From: Corynebacterium pollutisoli
GTDB lineage: Bacteria; Actinomycetota; Actinomycetes; Mycobacteriales; Mycobacteriaceae
NCBI RefSeq assembly: GCF_900177745.1
Contig: NZ_FXAR01000003.1
Coordinates: forward strand, 211,143-275,142
Direction: 5' to 3'
DNA length: 64,000 bases
Shown: piece by piece, positions 26,925-36,753 of the stretch
Position numbering within the stretch: position 1 is the first letter of the stretch
Layout: each line of letters begins with the position of its first letter
Translations under genes and position numbers: made by a program
Notes under the pieces: model-generated
The model's input: the letters and a program-made list of their open reading frames with translations, nothing else
Database searches by the model: none
What the model was told of the DNA's origin: nothing

Positions 26925-27518
26925 ATGACCGTGCACGACAACAAGGATCACAACGTACCGGCGAGCTGTTACGGCGAGGATGTGGAGGCGGTGCTCATCA
27001 GCGAGGAGCAGCTCGCCGCCCGCATCCGCGAACTGGCCGACAAGGTCTCGGAGACCTACCGCGACGCCGACGACGAACTGATCCTCGTGTGTGTGCTCAA
27101 GGGCGCGGTGTACTTCCTCACCGATTTCACCCGCGCGCTGTCCATCCCCTCTCAGATGGAGTTCATGGCGGTGTCGTCCTACGGCAACTCCACGACCAGC
27201 TCCGGCGTGGTGCGCATCCTCAAGGACCTCGACCGGGAGATCGAGGGCCGCGACGTCCTCATCGTCGAGGACATCATCGACTCGGGTCTCACCCTGTCGT
27301 GGCTCATGCGTAACCTCAAGGCCCGCAACCCGCGCTCCCTCGAGGTCATCACCCTGCTGCGTAAGCCCGAGGTGGTCAAGGCGGACATCGATCTCTTCGA
27401 CGTCGGCTTCGACATCCCCAACGAGTTCGTCATCGGTTACGGCCTCGACTACGCCGAGCGCTACCGCGACCTGCCGTTCGTGGGCACCCTGCACCCGCGC
27501 GTCTACTCCGGGGAGTAG
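26925..27518 (+). CDS. hpt: hypoxanthine phosphoribosyltransferase
   Basis: 197 residues. It salvages hypoxanthine and guanine to IMP and GMP with PRPP. The PRPP-binding motif [10 protein letters not shown] is at 114-123, and the catalytic-loop region [11 protein letters not shown] at 84-94. The start ATG is chosen by family alignment. It is preceded closely by tilS and followed by ftsH 89 nt on, the order known from mycobacteria. Confidence 0.95.
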   Translation: MTVHDNKDHNVPASCYGEDVEAVLISEEQLAARIRELADKVSETYRDADDELILVCVLKGAVYFLTDFTRALSIPSQMEFMAVSSYGNSTTSSGVVRILKDLDREIEGRDVLIVEDIIDSGLTLSWLMRNLKARNPRSLEVITLLRKPEVVKADIDLFDVGFDIPNEFVIGYGLDYAERYRDLPFVGTLHPRVYSGE

Positions 27519-27607
27519 GGAACGAAAACGCACGCCTGTGCGTTGAGCAGGAAGTACGTGGGACGAAGACGAAAGGCACTGGTCGCGCTGCCCGGCGGCC
27601 GTAATAC

Positions 27608-30043
<2,436 letters not shown>

Positions 30044-30045
30044 AC

Positions 30046-30618
30046 ATGACCAACGCTTTCGACCAGGAGCGCGCTGAGGCGGCCGTCCGGGAACTGCTCA
30101 TCGCCGTCGGCGAGGACCCGGACCGCGAGGGCCTGAAGGACACCCCGGCGCGGGTCGCCCGGGCGTACCAGGAGGTGTTCGCCGGGCTGCACTCCGAACC
30201 GACGGACGTCCTCGAGCGGACCTTCGCGGAGGACCACCAGGAGCTGGTCCTCGTGCGCGACATCCCGATCTACTCGACGTGCGAGCATCACCTCGTGCCC
30301 TTCTACGGCAAGGCCCACATCGGTTACATCCCGGGGAAGAGCGGGCACGTCACGGGTCTGTCGAAGCTGGCGCGGCTGGCGGACATGTACGCCAAGCGCC
30401 CGCAGGTGCAGGAGCGGTTGACGTCGCAGATCGCGGACGCGCTCGTCGATAAGCTGGGCGCGCAGGCGGTCATCGTGGTCATCGAGTGCGAGCACCTGTG
30501 CATGGCGATGCGGGGCATCCGCAAGCCGGGGTCCACGACGACGACCTCCGCGGTGCGCGGCGGGTTCAAGACCTCCGCGGCGTCCCGCGCCGAGGTCCTC
30601 AGCCTGATCCGGGGGTAG
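30046..30618 (+). CDS. folE: GTP cyclohydrolase I
   Basis: 190 residues. First step of tetrahydrofolate synthesis, GTP to dihydroneopterin triphosphate. The zinc ligands sit in [12 protein letters not shown] (near residue 77) and [11 protein letters not shown] (near 147). SD AAGGAG lies within the end of ftsH and the start is only 2 nt after its stop, so the two are co-translated. It opens the folE-folP-folB-folK series. Confidence 0.96.
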   Translation: MTNAFDQERAEAAVRELLIAVGEDPDREGLKDTPARVARAYQEVFAGLHSEPTDVLERTFAEDHQELVLVRDIPIYSTCEHHLVPFYGKAHIGYIPGKSGHVTGLSKLARLADMYAKRPQVQERLTSQIADALVDKLGAQAVIVVIECEHLCMAMRGIRKPGSTTTTSAVRGGFKTSAASRAEVLSLIRG

Positions 30619-30622
30619 GGGG

Positions 30623-31474
30623 ATGCGGGTCGCAGATCTCACCGTGCCGGGCCGCTGCCTGGTGATGGGCATCGTCAACGTCACCGAGGACTCCTTCTCC
30701 GACGGCGGGCGCTGGCTGGACATCGACGCCGCCATCGCCCACGGGCGGGAGCTGGTGGAGCAGGGCGCGGACATGATCGACGTCGGCGGTGAGTCCACCC
30801 GCCCGGGTGCCACGCGTGTCGACGCCGGGGTCGAGGCCGCCCGCGTCGCCCCCGTCATCGCCGCCCTCGCCGAGGAGGGCATCCCCACCTCGGTGGACAC
30901 CATGCGCGCCTCCGTGGCGGCCGCCGCGGCGGAGGCCGGGGTGCACATGATCAACGACGTCTCCGGCGGTCTGGCGGACCCGGACATGTACCGCGTCATG
31001 GCGGACACGGACCTGCCGGTGTGCCTCATGCACTGGCGCACCGTCCAGTTCGGTGACGCCGCCGGGCAGGCCGACCACGGCGGGGATGTCGTCGCCGACG
31101 TCCGCGATACCCTGGCCCGCCTGGTCGACAACGCCCTGGCCGCCGGGGTGGCCAGGGACAACGTCGTGCTGGACCCGGGCCTCGGGTTCGCCAAGTCCCG
31201 CGAGGACAACTGGGCCCTGCTCAACCATCTGCCGGAGTTCCTCGCCGGGGAGTTCCCCGTCCTCGTCGGTGCCTCGCGCAAGCGTTTCCTCGCCGGGGTC
31301 CGCGCCGACCGCGGCCTCGAGGGTGTGCCCGCGGACGCCGACCCGGCCACCGCCGCCGTCACCGCCATCTCCGCCCAGATGGGCGCGTGGGGGGTGCGGG
31401 TGCACAACGTGCCCGTCTCCCGCGACGCCGTCGACGTCGCCGCCCTGTGGAACGCGGGGGGCGACCGTGGCTGA
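30623..31474 (+). CDS. folP: dihydropteroate synthase
   Basis: 283 residues, TIM barrel. It joins p-aminobenzoate to hydroxymethyl-dihydropterin diphosphate and is the sulfonamide target. Signatures: NVTEDSFSDGG at about 14-24 and DVGGESTRPGA at about 53-63. It starts 4 nt after folE and its end overlaps folB by 8 nt. Confidence 0.95.
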   Translation: MRVADLTVPGRCLVMGIVNVTEDSFSDGGRWLDIDAAIAHGRELVEQGADMIDVGGESTRPGATRVDAGVEAARVAPVIAALAEEGIPTSVDTMRASVAAAAAEAGVHMINDVSGGLADPDMYRVMADTDLPVCLMHWRTVQFGDAAGQADHGGDVVADVRDTLARLVDNALAAGVARDNVVLDPGLGFAKSREDNWALLNHLPEFLAGEFPVLVGASRKRFLAGVRADRGLEGVPADADPATAAVTAISAQMGAWGVRVHNVPVSRDAVDVAALWNAGGDRG

Positions 31475-31859
31475 CCGCATCGAACTCACCGGCCTGGAGT
31501 GCTTCGGCCACCACGGCGTCTTCGACCACGAGAAGCGGGACGGCCAGCCCTTCATCGTCGACATCACGTGCTGGCTGGAGTTCAGCCCCGCGGCCGCCGA
31601 CGACGACCTCAGCCTCACCGTCAACTACGCGGAGCTCGCCCAGCTGGCCGTCGAGGTCGTGGAGGGGGAGCCGCGGGACCTCATCGAGACGGTCGCCGTG
31701 GAGATAGCGGAGCGCGCCATGGCGGGTTTCGACATCCTCCACGCCGTCGAGGTGACGATCCACAAGCCGGAGGCCCCCATCCCGCACGCGTTCCAGGACG
31801 TGGCGGTGGTGGCGCGGCGCTCACGGAAGCGTCGAGAAGCCCGGTACAGGTTCGCCTGA
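31467..31859 (+). CDS. folB: dihydroneopterin aldolase
   Basis: 130 residues. It cleaves dihydroneopterin to hydroxymethyl-dihydropterin and glycolaldehyde. The family signature GVFDHEKRDGQPFIVDI is near residues 15-31. A GTG start inside the end of folP is required by the family N-terminus (MADRIELTGL). Its stop shares bases with the folK start (TGATG). Confidence 0.93.
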   Translation: MADRIELTGLECFGHHGVFDHEKRDGQPFIVDITCWLEFSPAAADDDLSLTVNYAELAQLAVEVVEGEPRDLIETVAVEIAERAMAGFDILHAVEVTIHKPEAPIPHAFQDVAVVARRSRKRREARYRFA

Positions 31860-32344
31860 TGCGCGCCGTGCTGTCGATCGGGTCGAACATGGACGACCGG
31901 TGGGCGCTGCTGCGCGGGGTCCGCGACGAGTTCGCCGCCGAAATCGTCGCCGCCAGCCCCGTGTACTCCACCCCGCCGTGGGGCGTCACCGACCAGGACG
32001 AGTTCCTCAACGCGGTGCTCATCGTCGACGTCGACCAGACCCCGCTGGAGCTGCTGCGCCGCGGGCAGCGCCTCGAGGAGGCGGCCGAGCGGGTGCGCGT
32101 GCGCCGCTGGGGGCCGCGCACCCTCGACGTCGACGTGGTCACCGTGTCCGACCCCGAGGAGATCACCTCCGACGACCCGGTGCTCACCCTCCCGCACCCG
32201 CACGCCCACGAGCGCGCCTTCGTGCTCGTCCCGTGGCTGGCGGCGGACCCGGAGGCGACGCTGGGCGGACGGGGCGTCGGGAAGCTCCTGGCGACGCTCG
32301 ACCCGGACGAGGTCGCCGGCATCGTGGAAGTGGGGGAGCTGTAG
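31859..32344 (+). CDS. folK: hydroxymethyl-dihydropterin pyrophosphokinase
   Basis: 161 residues. It activates the pterin with ATP before folP. The signature RRWGPRTLDVDVV lies at about 82-94, and the N-terminal SIGSN motif at 6-10. Its start overlaps folB by 1 nt, and its stop overlaps the next gene start (TAGTG). Confidence 0.94.
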   Translation: MRAVLSIGSNMDDRWALLRGVRDEFAAEIVAASPVYSTPPWGVTDQDEFLNAVLIVDVDQTPLELLRRGQRLEEAAERVRVRRWGPRTLDVDVVTVSDPEEITSDDPVLTLPHPHAHERAFVLVPWLAADPEATLGGRGVGKLLATLDPDEVAGIVEVGEL

Positions 32345-32811
32345 TGCAGAAGACGTCGATCGCCGGGCTCATCGCCGCCGGCGGATTCACCGCCGCAGTC
32401 GCAGCCATCCTCACGTGGCGGTTCTACGGGTCGATGACGACGATCCCGGTCACCGTGTCCGTCACCCTGTGGGTGCTGGCGTTCGTGTGCGTCGTCCTCG
32501 CGTGGCGGGTGCGCGACCGCAAGGAGGACGGCGGCATCGGCCAGGACCGCTCGCAGCTCAGCCCGGTGACGGCGGCGCAGTTCCTCGTCGTCGGCAAGGC
32601 GGCGGCGTGGACGGGGGCCATCATCGGCGGCGCGTACGTCGGCATGGCCACCTATATTCTCCCGCGAGCCGACGACCTCATCGCCGCCTCCGATGACCTC
32701 CCCGGAGTGCTCGCCTCGGCGCTCGGCGGCATCGCCGCGTCGGTCGCCGGCGTGTACCTCGAGCGACACTGCGAGACGCCGCCACCCGCCGACGGGGAAC
32801 TGGCGGGTTAG
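32344..32811 (+). CDS. DUF3180 membrane protein
   Basis: 155 residues with four predicted membrane helices (about 5-25, 33-53, 82-103, 125-145). It starts at a GTG overlapping the folK stop. Matches by position and character the conserved membrane protein that follows folK in mycobacteria (Rv3605c). Function unknown; its conserved place in the folate-pantothenate operon may reflect shared transcription only. Confidence 0.82.
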   Translation: MQKTSIAGLIAAGGFTAAVAAILTWRFYGSMTTIPVTVSVTLWVLAFVCVVLAWRVRDRKEDGGIGQDRSQLSPVTAAQFLVVGKAAAWTGAIIGGAYVGMATYILPRADDLIAASDDLPGVLASALGGIAASVAGVYLERHCETPPPADGELAG

Positions 32812-32821
32812 AGTGGGACAC

Positions 32822-33652
32822 ATGACTGAGGAGCAAGGTGGTGTGGACCGCGGCCAGGTGATGCTGGTCGTGTTGATCGCTCTCGCGTTCATCGCGAGCA
32901 TCGTCATGCTGTTCACGGACAGCGACGGGGCGCTGAAGATCGCGCTGCTCGCTGCGCTGTGGGCGGCCATCATCGGGTTCTTCCTCGTCTTCCGCTACCG
33001 CCGTGACGCCGAGGCCGCCCGCCGCGAACTCGCCCACAGCACCGAGCTGCACGACGCAGAGGTCGCCCGCGCCGAAGCCGAGCGCGAGGCCCGCATGGAG
33101 GCCCGGGAGCTGCGCGAGGCGCAGCGCTCCCGGGACACCGCCGTCCTCGAGGACATCCAGCGGGAGCTGGCGGGTATCCGCGCCCAGCTGGAGAATCTCG
33201 CCGGCCGCGAGTTCGAGTACGAGCCCGCCGCCCTGCGCGCCGAGGCCCGCCGCATCCGTGAGCTGGAGAGCGTCACCCTCGACGAGGAGGTGGACGAGCC
33301 CGCCGAGTCGGAGGTCCCCGAGCCGGACACCACCCGCTACTTCGGCGCCCCCTCCCCGGACGCCGTCGCCGGCCGCCTGGGGCAGCAGCCCTCCCGCCCG
33401 CAGGCCAACCCGCTGGCGGACCTCATCAAGGAGAAGCAGGTCGCCGAGACCCGCACGTTCGACACCGGGTCCTTCCAGGCCGTGTCCTGGGAGCAGGGCG
33501 GGGACCGTCATGTGGCGGAGGAGCCCGCGGTCGTCGAGAAGCATGAGGCGCCGGAGGCCGAGCACCGAGGCCGTCGCCGCCGCGACGAGAACACCGGCGG
33601 CCTCACCGTCGCCGAACTGCTCGCCCGCGCCCGCGAGAACAAGGACTCCTAG
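32822..33652 (+). CDS. two-helix membrane protein with coiled-coil tail (DUF6779-like)
   Basis: 276 residues. Two membrane helices at about 12-30 and 38-58 are followed by a long charged coiled-coil region (RDAEAARRELAHSTELHDAE and on, about 61-130) and a disordered, acidic then basic tail. TAGAGT lies 7 nt upstream of the ATG, suggesting an internal leaderless promoter within the operon. Positionally equivalent to Rv3604c of M. tuberculosis. Function unknown; the coiled coil suggests a scaffolding role. Confidence 0.75.
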   Translation: MTEEQGGVDRGQVMLVVLIALAFIASIVMLFTDSDGALKIALLAALWAAIIGFFLVFRYRRDAEAARRELAHSTELHDAEVARAEAEREARMEARELREAQRSRDTAVLEDIQRELAGIRAQLENLAGREFEYEPAALRAEARRIRELESVTLDEEVDEPAESEVPEPDTTRYFGAPSPDAVAGRLGQQPSRPQANPLADLIKEKQVAETRTFDTGSFQAVSWEQGGDRHVAEEPAVVEKHEAPEAEHRGRRRRDENTGGLTVAELLARARENKDS

Positions 33653-34356
33653 TGCGGGCCCCGCGGATGCGGGTGGGCGTGTACGGCGACTCGCGGACGT
33701 CCTCCCTGCCTGACCTGCTGTCGAAGGTCGGCCATGACGTGTCCTATATGGACTACGACCCGGCCCCGCCCGCCTTCGAGGAGCTCGACCTCGTGGTCCT
33801 CGAGGTCCGCGACACCCTGCTGGAGTCCGCGATCGAGCGACTCGCGGAGCGCGCCCGACGCGGGCAGATCTTCATCCACACCTCCCTGCAGCACGGGGTG
33901 CTCGTCATGGACCCGCTGGAGGTCACCGGCGCGGTCGTCATCGCGATGGGGGAGCTCAGCCCCACCCGCTGGGCCGTGACCACCGTCGACGAACTCGGGG
34001 ACACCATCGCGGAGCTGCTGCTCGGCGAGCTCGGGGCCAGCGGGGTGCGGTGCCTCGACGAGGACCGCGTCCGCCTCGCCGCCGCCATCACGTACGTGGA
34101 GGCCGTCAACTCGCTCCACTGGGACGCCGTGCGCATGCTCGGTGAACTGGTCGGCGACACGCAGGAGGCCGACGACATCGCCGCCTCCCGCGGCAACCTG
34201 TCCCGGCTCCCCGACGCCGCGTCCCTGCGCGCCCAGTGGCAGGCCATCGACAACCCCGGCCAGGCGCGCGCGTTCCGGCAGGTGCTGCGCCGCGTCGCCG
34301 AGACCCGGCACAACCAGGACATCGAACTGTGGGCCATCCAGGAGGAGAAACTGTGA
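33652..34356 (+). CDS. Rossmann-like protein with DUF2520-type C-terminus
   Basis: 234 residues from a GTG that overlaps the preceding stop (TAGTG). The N-terminal domain MRVGVYGDSRTSSLPDLL is a degenerate Rossmann fold lacking a clean GxGxxG; the helical C-terminal half is of the kind found in 6-phosphogluconate-dehydrogenase-like and DUF2520 proteins. The mycobacterial counterpart Rv3603c lies in the same place before panC. A ketopantoate-reductase-like role in pantothenate synthesis has been considered for such genes from context alone; I cannot confirm it. Confidence 0.68.
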   Translation: MRAPRMRVGVYGDSRTSSLPDLLSKVGHDVSYMDYDPAPPAFEELDLVVLEVRDTLLESAIERLAERARRGQIFIHTSLQHGVLVMDPLEVTGAVVIAMGELSPTRWAVTTVDELGDTIAELLLGELGASGVRCLDEDRVRLAAAITYVEAVNSLHWDAVRMLGELVGDTQEADDIAASRGNLSRLPDAASLRAQWQAIDNPGQARAFRQVLRRVAETRHNQDIELWAIQEEKL

Positions 34357-35156
34357 GCTTCGAAGCAGGTCAGGCGCGGGAATTCACCGTGGAGCAGGTC
34401 GGGGTGCTGGCGCGCGCCATGCGGAAGACGGGCCGCCCCGTCGTCCTCGTGCCGCTGGGCACCGGCCTCCACGCCGGGCACCTCGCGCTCATCCGCGCGG
34501 CGCAGCGCATCCCCCGCGCCGTGGTCATCGCCGCCTACGCCGGCTCCGACCGCACCCTGCTTGTCGACGCCCACGTCGACGCCATCTGCACCTACACCCA
34601 GGATGAACTGTGGCCACGCGGCCTGCGCACCCTCGTCCAGCCCGTCGACCACGACCTCGAGTCCGTCGAATCGCTCGCCATGCAGCTCACCCTCGAGCTG
34701 ACGCTCATCAACGTGGTCGGGCCGACGGATGTCGTCGTCGGTGAGAAGGACTACGAGCAGATGCGGGCCCTGCAGTCCGCCATCACCGACCTGCACCTGC
34801 CGGTGAAACTGCACGGGGTGCCCACGGTGCGCATGCCCGACGGTCTGGCCCTGTCCCTGCGTAACACCCGCGTGGAGGAGTCCGCCCGCGACCAGGCCCT
34901 CGCCCTGGCCGCCGCACTCACCGCCGGGGCGCACGCCGCCGAACACGGTGCCGACGCCGTGCTCTCCGTCGCCCGAACCGTCCTGGAGGAGGCGGGTGTC
35001 GACGTCGACTACCTCGAGATCCGCGGCCTCGACCTCGGCGACGCCCCCGCGCAGGGGGACGCGCGCCTGTTCGTCTCCGCCGTGGTCGGCGGGGTGCGGC
35101 TCACCGACAACGTGGGCCTGCCGCTGGGCATCGGCTTCCGCAACATCGAGGGCTGA
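34353..35156 (+). CDS. panC: pantothenate synthetase
   Basis: 267 residues. It joins pantoate and beta-alanine with ATP. The nucleotidyl-transferase HIGH-like motif is HAGH (residues 28-31); GEKDYEQMRALQ and PDGLALSLRN carry the substrate-binding positions, with small departures from the usual KDYQQ and ALSSRN forms. GTG start overlapping the previous stop by 4 nt. In mycobacteria panD follows; here it is absent and replaced by a broken small membrane gene. Confidence 0.9.
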   Translation: MSFEAGQAREFTVEQVGVLARAMRKTGRPVVLVPLGTGLHAGHLALIRAAQRIPRAVVIAAYAGSDRTLLVDAHVDAICTYTQDELWPRGLRTLVQPVDHDLESVESLAMQLTLELTLINVVGPTDVVVGEKDYEQMRALQSAITDLHLPVKLHGVPTVRMPDGLALSLRNTRVEESARDQALALAAALTAGAHAAEHGADAVLSVARTVLEEAGVDVDYLEIRGLDLGDAPAQGDARLFVSAVVGGVRLTDNVGLPLGIGFRNIEG

Positions 35157-35415
35157 TGATGATCGGGCTGACCGGGTTGACCGGGCTGGCCTTGGCTGTC
35201 ACGGTCGTCGCGATGTGGGGCGACTGGCGGTGGCTCTTCGCCGTGGGGTGCGTGGGGCTGCTCGCCCTCGTGGTGGCGTGGCCTCCGTGCTGTGGGCCCG
35301 GACGGTGCCGGACAGCACCGTCTTCCACCCCGTCATCGCCTCCCACGTGCTGGCCCTGCTGTACACGGGTCTCGCCGTCTCGGTGGCGGCGTGGCGGTGG
35401 GCGGGGCGTCGATAA
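35156..35415 (+). pseudogene. small membrane-protein gene with an apparent frameshift
   Basis: From the ATG at 35156 (overlapping the panC stop) the frame encodes a good double-helix membrane segment (GLTGLALAVTVVAMW, then WLFAVGCVGLLALVVAW). At about 35278 it degenerates to Cys/Pro/Ser/Arg-rich sequence, while the neighbouring frame begins to read like membrane protein (VASVLWARTV, then VIASHVLALLYTGLAVSVAAW) and ends at the TAA inside a GGGGCGTCGATAAGC motif. A single missing base around GTGGTGGCGTGGCC explains both. Either a real frameshift mutation or a sequencing error; intact, the protein would have about 86 residues and three helices. Confidence 0.6.
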
Positions 35416-35424
35416 GCGGCAAGA

Positions 35425-35474
35425 AAGGCCGCGAAGCCCCTGATCCGTTGCTGGACAAGGTGCTTCGCGGCCTT
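35425..35474. terminator. bidirectional terminator between panC operon and arsA operon
   Basis: AAGGCCGCGAAGC (35425-35437) pairs perfectly with GCTTCGCGGCCTT (35462-35474) across a 24-nt loop, with A-rich and T-rich edges, between two convergent operons. Confidence 0.88.
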
Positions 35475-35537
35475 CTTTGCCGCCCCGGGCTTCCTGCTGT
35501 GGAACCACCAGCCCGGCGGGACCGGTGTGACTGCCGG

Positions 35538-36497
35538 CTAGAGAAGCCCGGCGAAGGCCTCCACCTCGTCGAGCCCGCTGACATCGCGGGGGAGGAGGGG
35601 GAGCTGGATGACGGGGACGTCGATACGCAGCTTCTGCAGGGCCGCATCCTCGAGGGAGCGGCGCTCCGCGAGGAACTCCCCCTGGTCCGCGGGGGAGCGG
35701 CGGTTGACCACCAGGCCGCCGACGCGCACGCCGGCTGCCTGCAGTTCCGCGTGGAACTCCCCGGTCTCGAGCACCGGGAGACGTTCCGCGGTGAGGACGA
35801 TGAAGAAGACGCACTGGGCGGGGTCGCGCAGGACGTCGCGCAGTTGGGTGAACCGCTGGCGGCGCTTGAGCAGGATGGAACGCAGCTGCTGGTTACGCCG
35901 GTCGACGGGATCCTCCGCGGCGGCGACACGGTCGCGGCCGGTGGGGGACAGGCCGCGGACGACGGCCGAGAGGTGCTCGGACCTGTCACGGCGGTCGAGC
36001 AGTCCGTCCGTCCAGGCGGCCATCAGCTCGGGCAGCTCCATGAGGCGGGAGGTGTGGCCGGAGGGGGCGGTGTCGAAGACGACATGGTCGTAGTCCTCGG
36101 ACCCCGCGACGATCTCCGCGATGCGCTCCAGCACCGCCGCCTCGTGCGTGCCCGGCGACTGGGCGGAGAGCTCCAGGTGCTTACGGACCTCGCCGTGGAG
36201 GTGCTCCGGCATCATCTGCCGCATGGTGTGGCCGACTGCCTTGAGGTGCGCGGCGGTGGTCTCCGCCGGGTCGAGCTCGAGGACGTCGAGGTTGTCGCGG
36301 ACGGTGGTGACGCGGTCGCCGATGCGCTGCTCCCACAGGTGCCCCAGGTTGTGCGCGGGGTCGGTGGACACCAGCAGCACGTGGCGGCCCGCGGCGGCCA
36401 GGGCGGTGGCGGTCGACGACGCGATCGTCGTCTTGCCGACGCCCCCCTTGCCCCCGAAGAAGACGATGCGGGTCGAACCGATGAGGTCTAGCAGCAC
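35538..36497 (-). CDS. ArsA/GET3-like ATPase
   Basis: 319 residues. Deviant Walker A GKGGVGKTT at 16-24 and the FDTAPSGHTSRL switch segment at about 140-151 place it in the ArsA/Get3 group, which couple ATP to metalloid export or to membrane-protein targeting. No arsenic genes lie nearby. GTG start: its first codons reuse, in another frame, the Cys-Cys-stop codons of the upstream gene, so translation is coupled. Co-transcription with cstA and the Cys-Cys protein suggests service to that transporter, for example assembly or thiol/metal handling; this is inference. Confidence 0.85.
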   Translation of the reverse strand: MLLDLIGSTRIVFFGGKGGVGKTTIASSTATALAAAGRHVLLVSTDPAHNLGHLWEQRIGDRVTTVRDNLDVLELDPAETTAAHLKAVGHTMRQMMPEHLHGEVRKHLELSAQSPGTHEAAVLERIAEIVAGSEDYDHVVFDTAPSGHTSRLMELPELMAAWTDGLLDRRDRSEHLSAVVRGLSPTGRDRVAAAEDPVDRRNQQLRSILLKRRQRFTQLRDVLRDPAQCVFFIVLTAERLPVLETGEFHAELQAAGVRVGGLVVNRRSPADQGEFLAERRSLEDAALQKLRIDVPVIQLPLLPRDVSGLDEVEAFAGLL

Positions 36498-36751
36498 TGT
36501 ATGTTCTCCAGGGGTGAATGCTCCATGCCCATGCGGCGGTGCCAGGCGTGGAAGTCCTCGTAGACGATGGGCAGGAGTTCCAGGGTGTAGTAGCTGGCCG
36601 GGTTCGGGACACCGAGGGCCTCGGAGAGGACGAGCATCATGAACAGGTCGTCCTCCTGCTGGCGTGCCTTGATGAAGGTCGCCCGGTACGGGCCCGCGTA
36701 GTACTCGGTGAGCCCGTCGCTGAAGGCCTTCAGTTTCTCCCGGAACGACAC
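36488..36751 (-). CDS. cory-CC-star family small protein
   Basis: 87 residues ending in Cys-Cys directly before the stop, the feature for which this corynebacterial family is named. The rest is soluble, aromatic-rich and highly conserved in style (GLTEYYAGPYRATF at 13-26, YEDFHAWHRRMGMEHSP at 64-80). GTG start 2 nt downstream of the cstA stop; its last codons overlap the arsA-like start by 10 nt. In enterobacteria CstA-type transporters are followed by the small YbdD/YjiX protein; this protein takes that place here. The terminal Cys pair could bind metal or form a redox disulfide. Function unknown. Confidence 0.8.
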   Translation of the reverse strand: MSFREKLKAFSDGLTEYYAGPYRATFIKARQQEDDLFMMLVLSEALGVPNPASYYTLELLPIVYEDFHAWHRRMGMEHSPLENIQCC

Positions 36752-36753
36752 GG

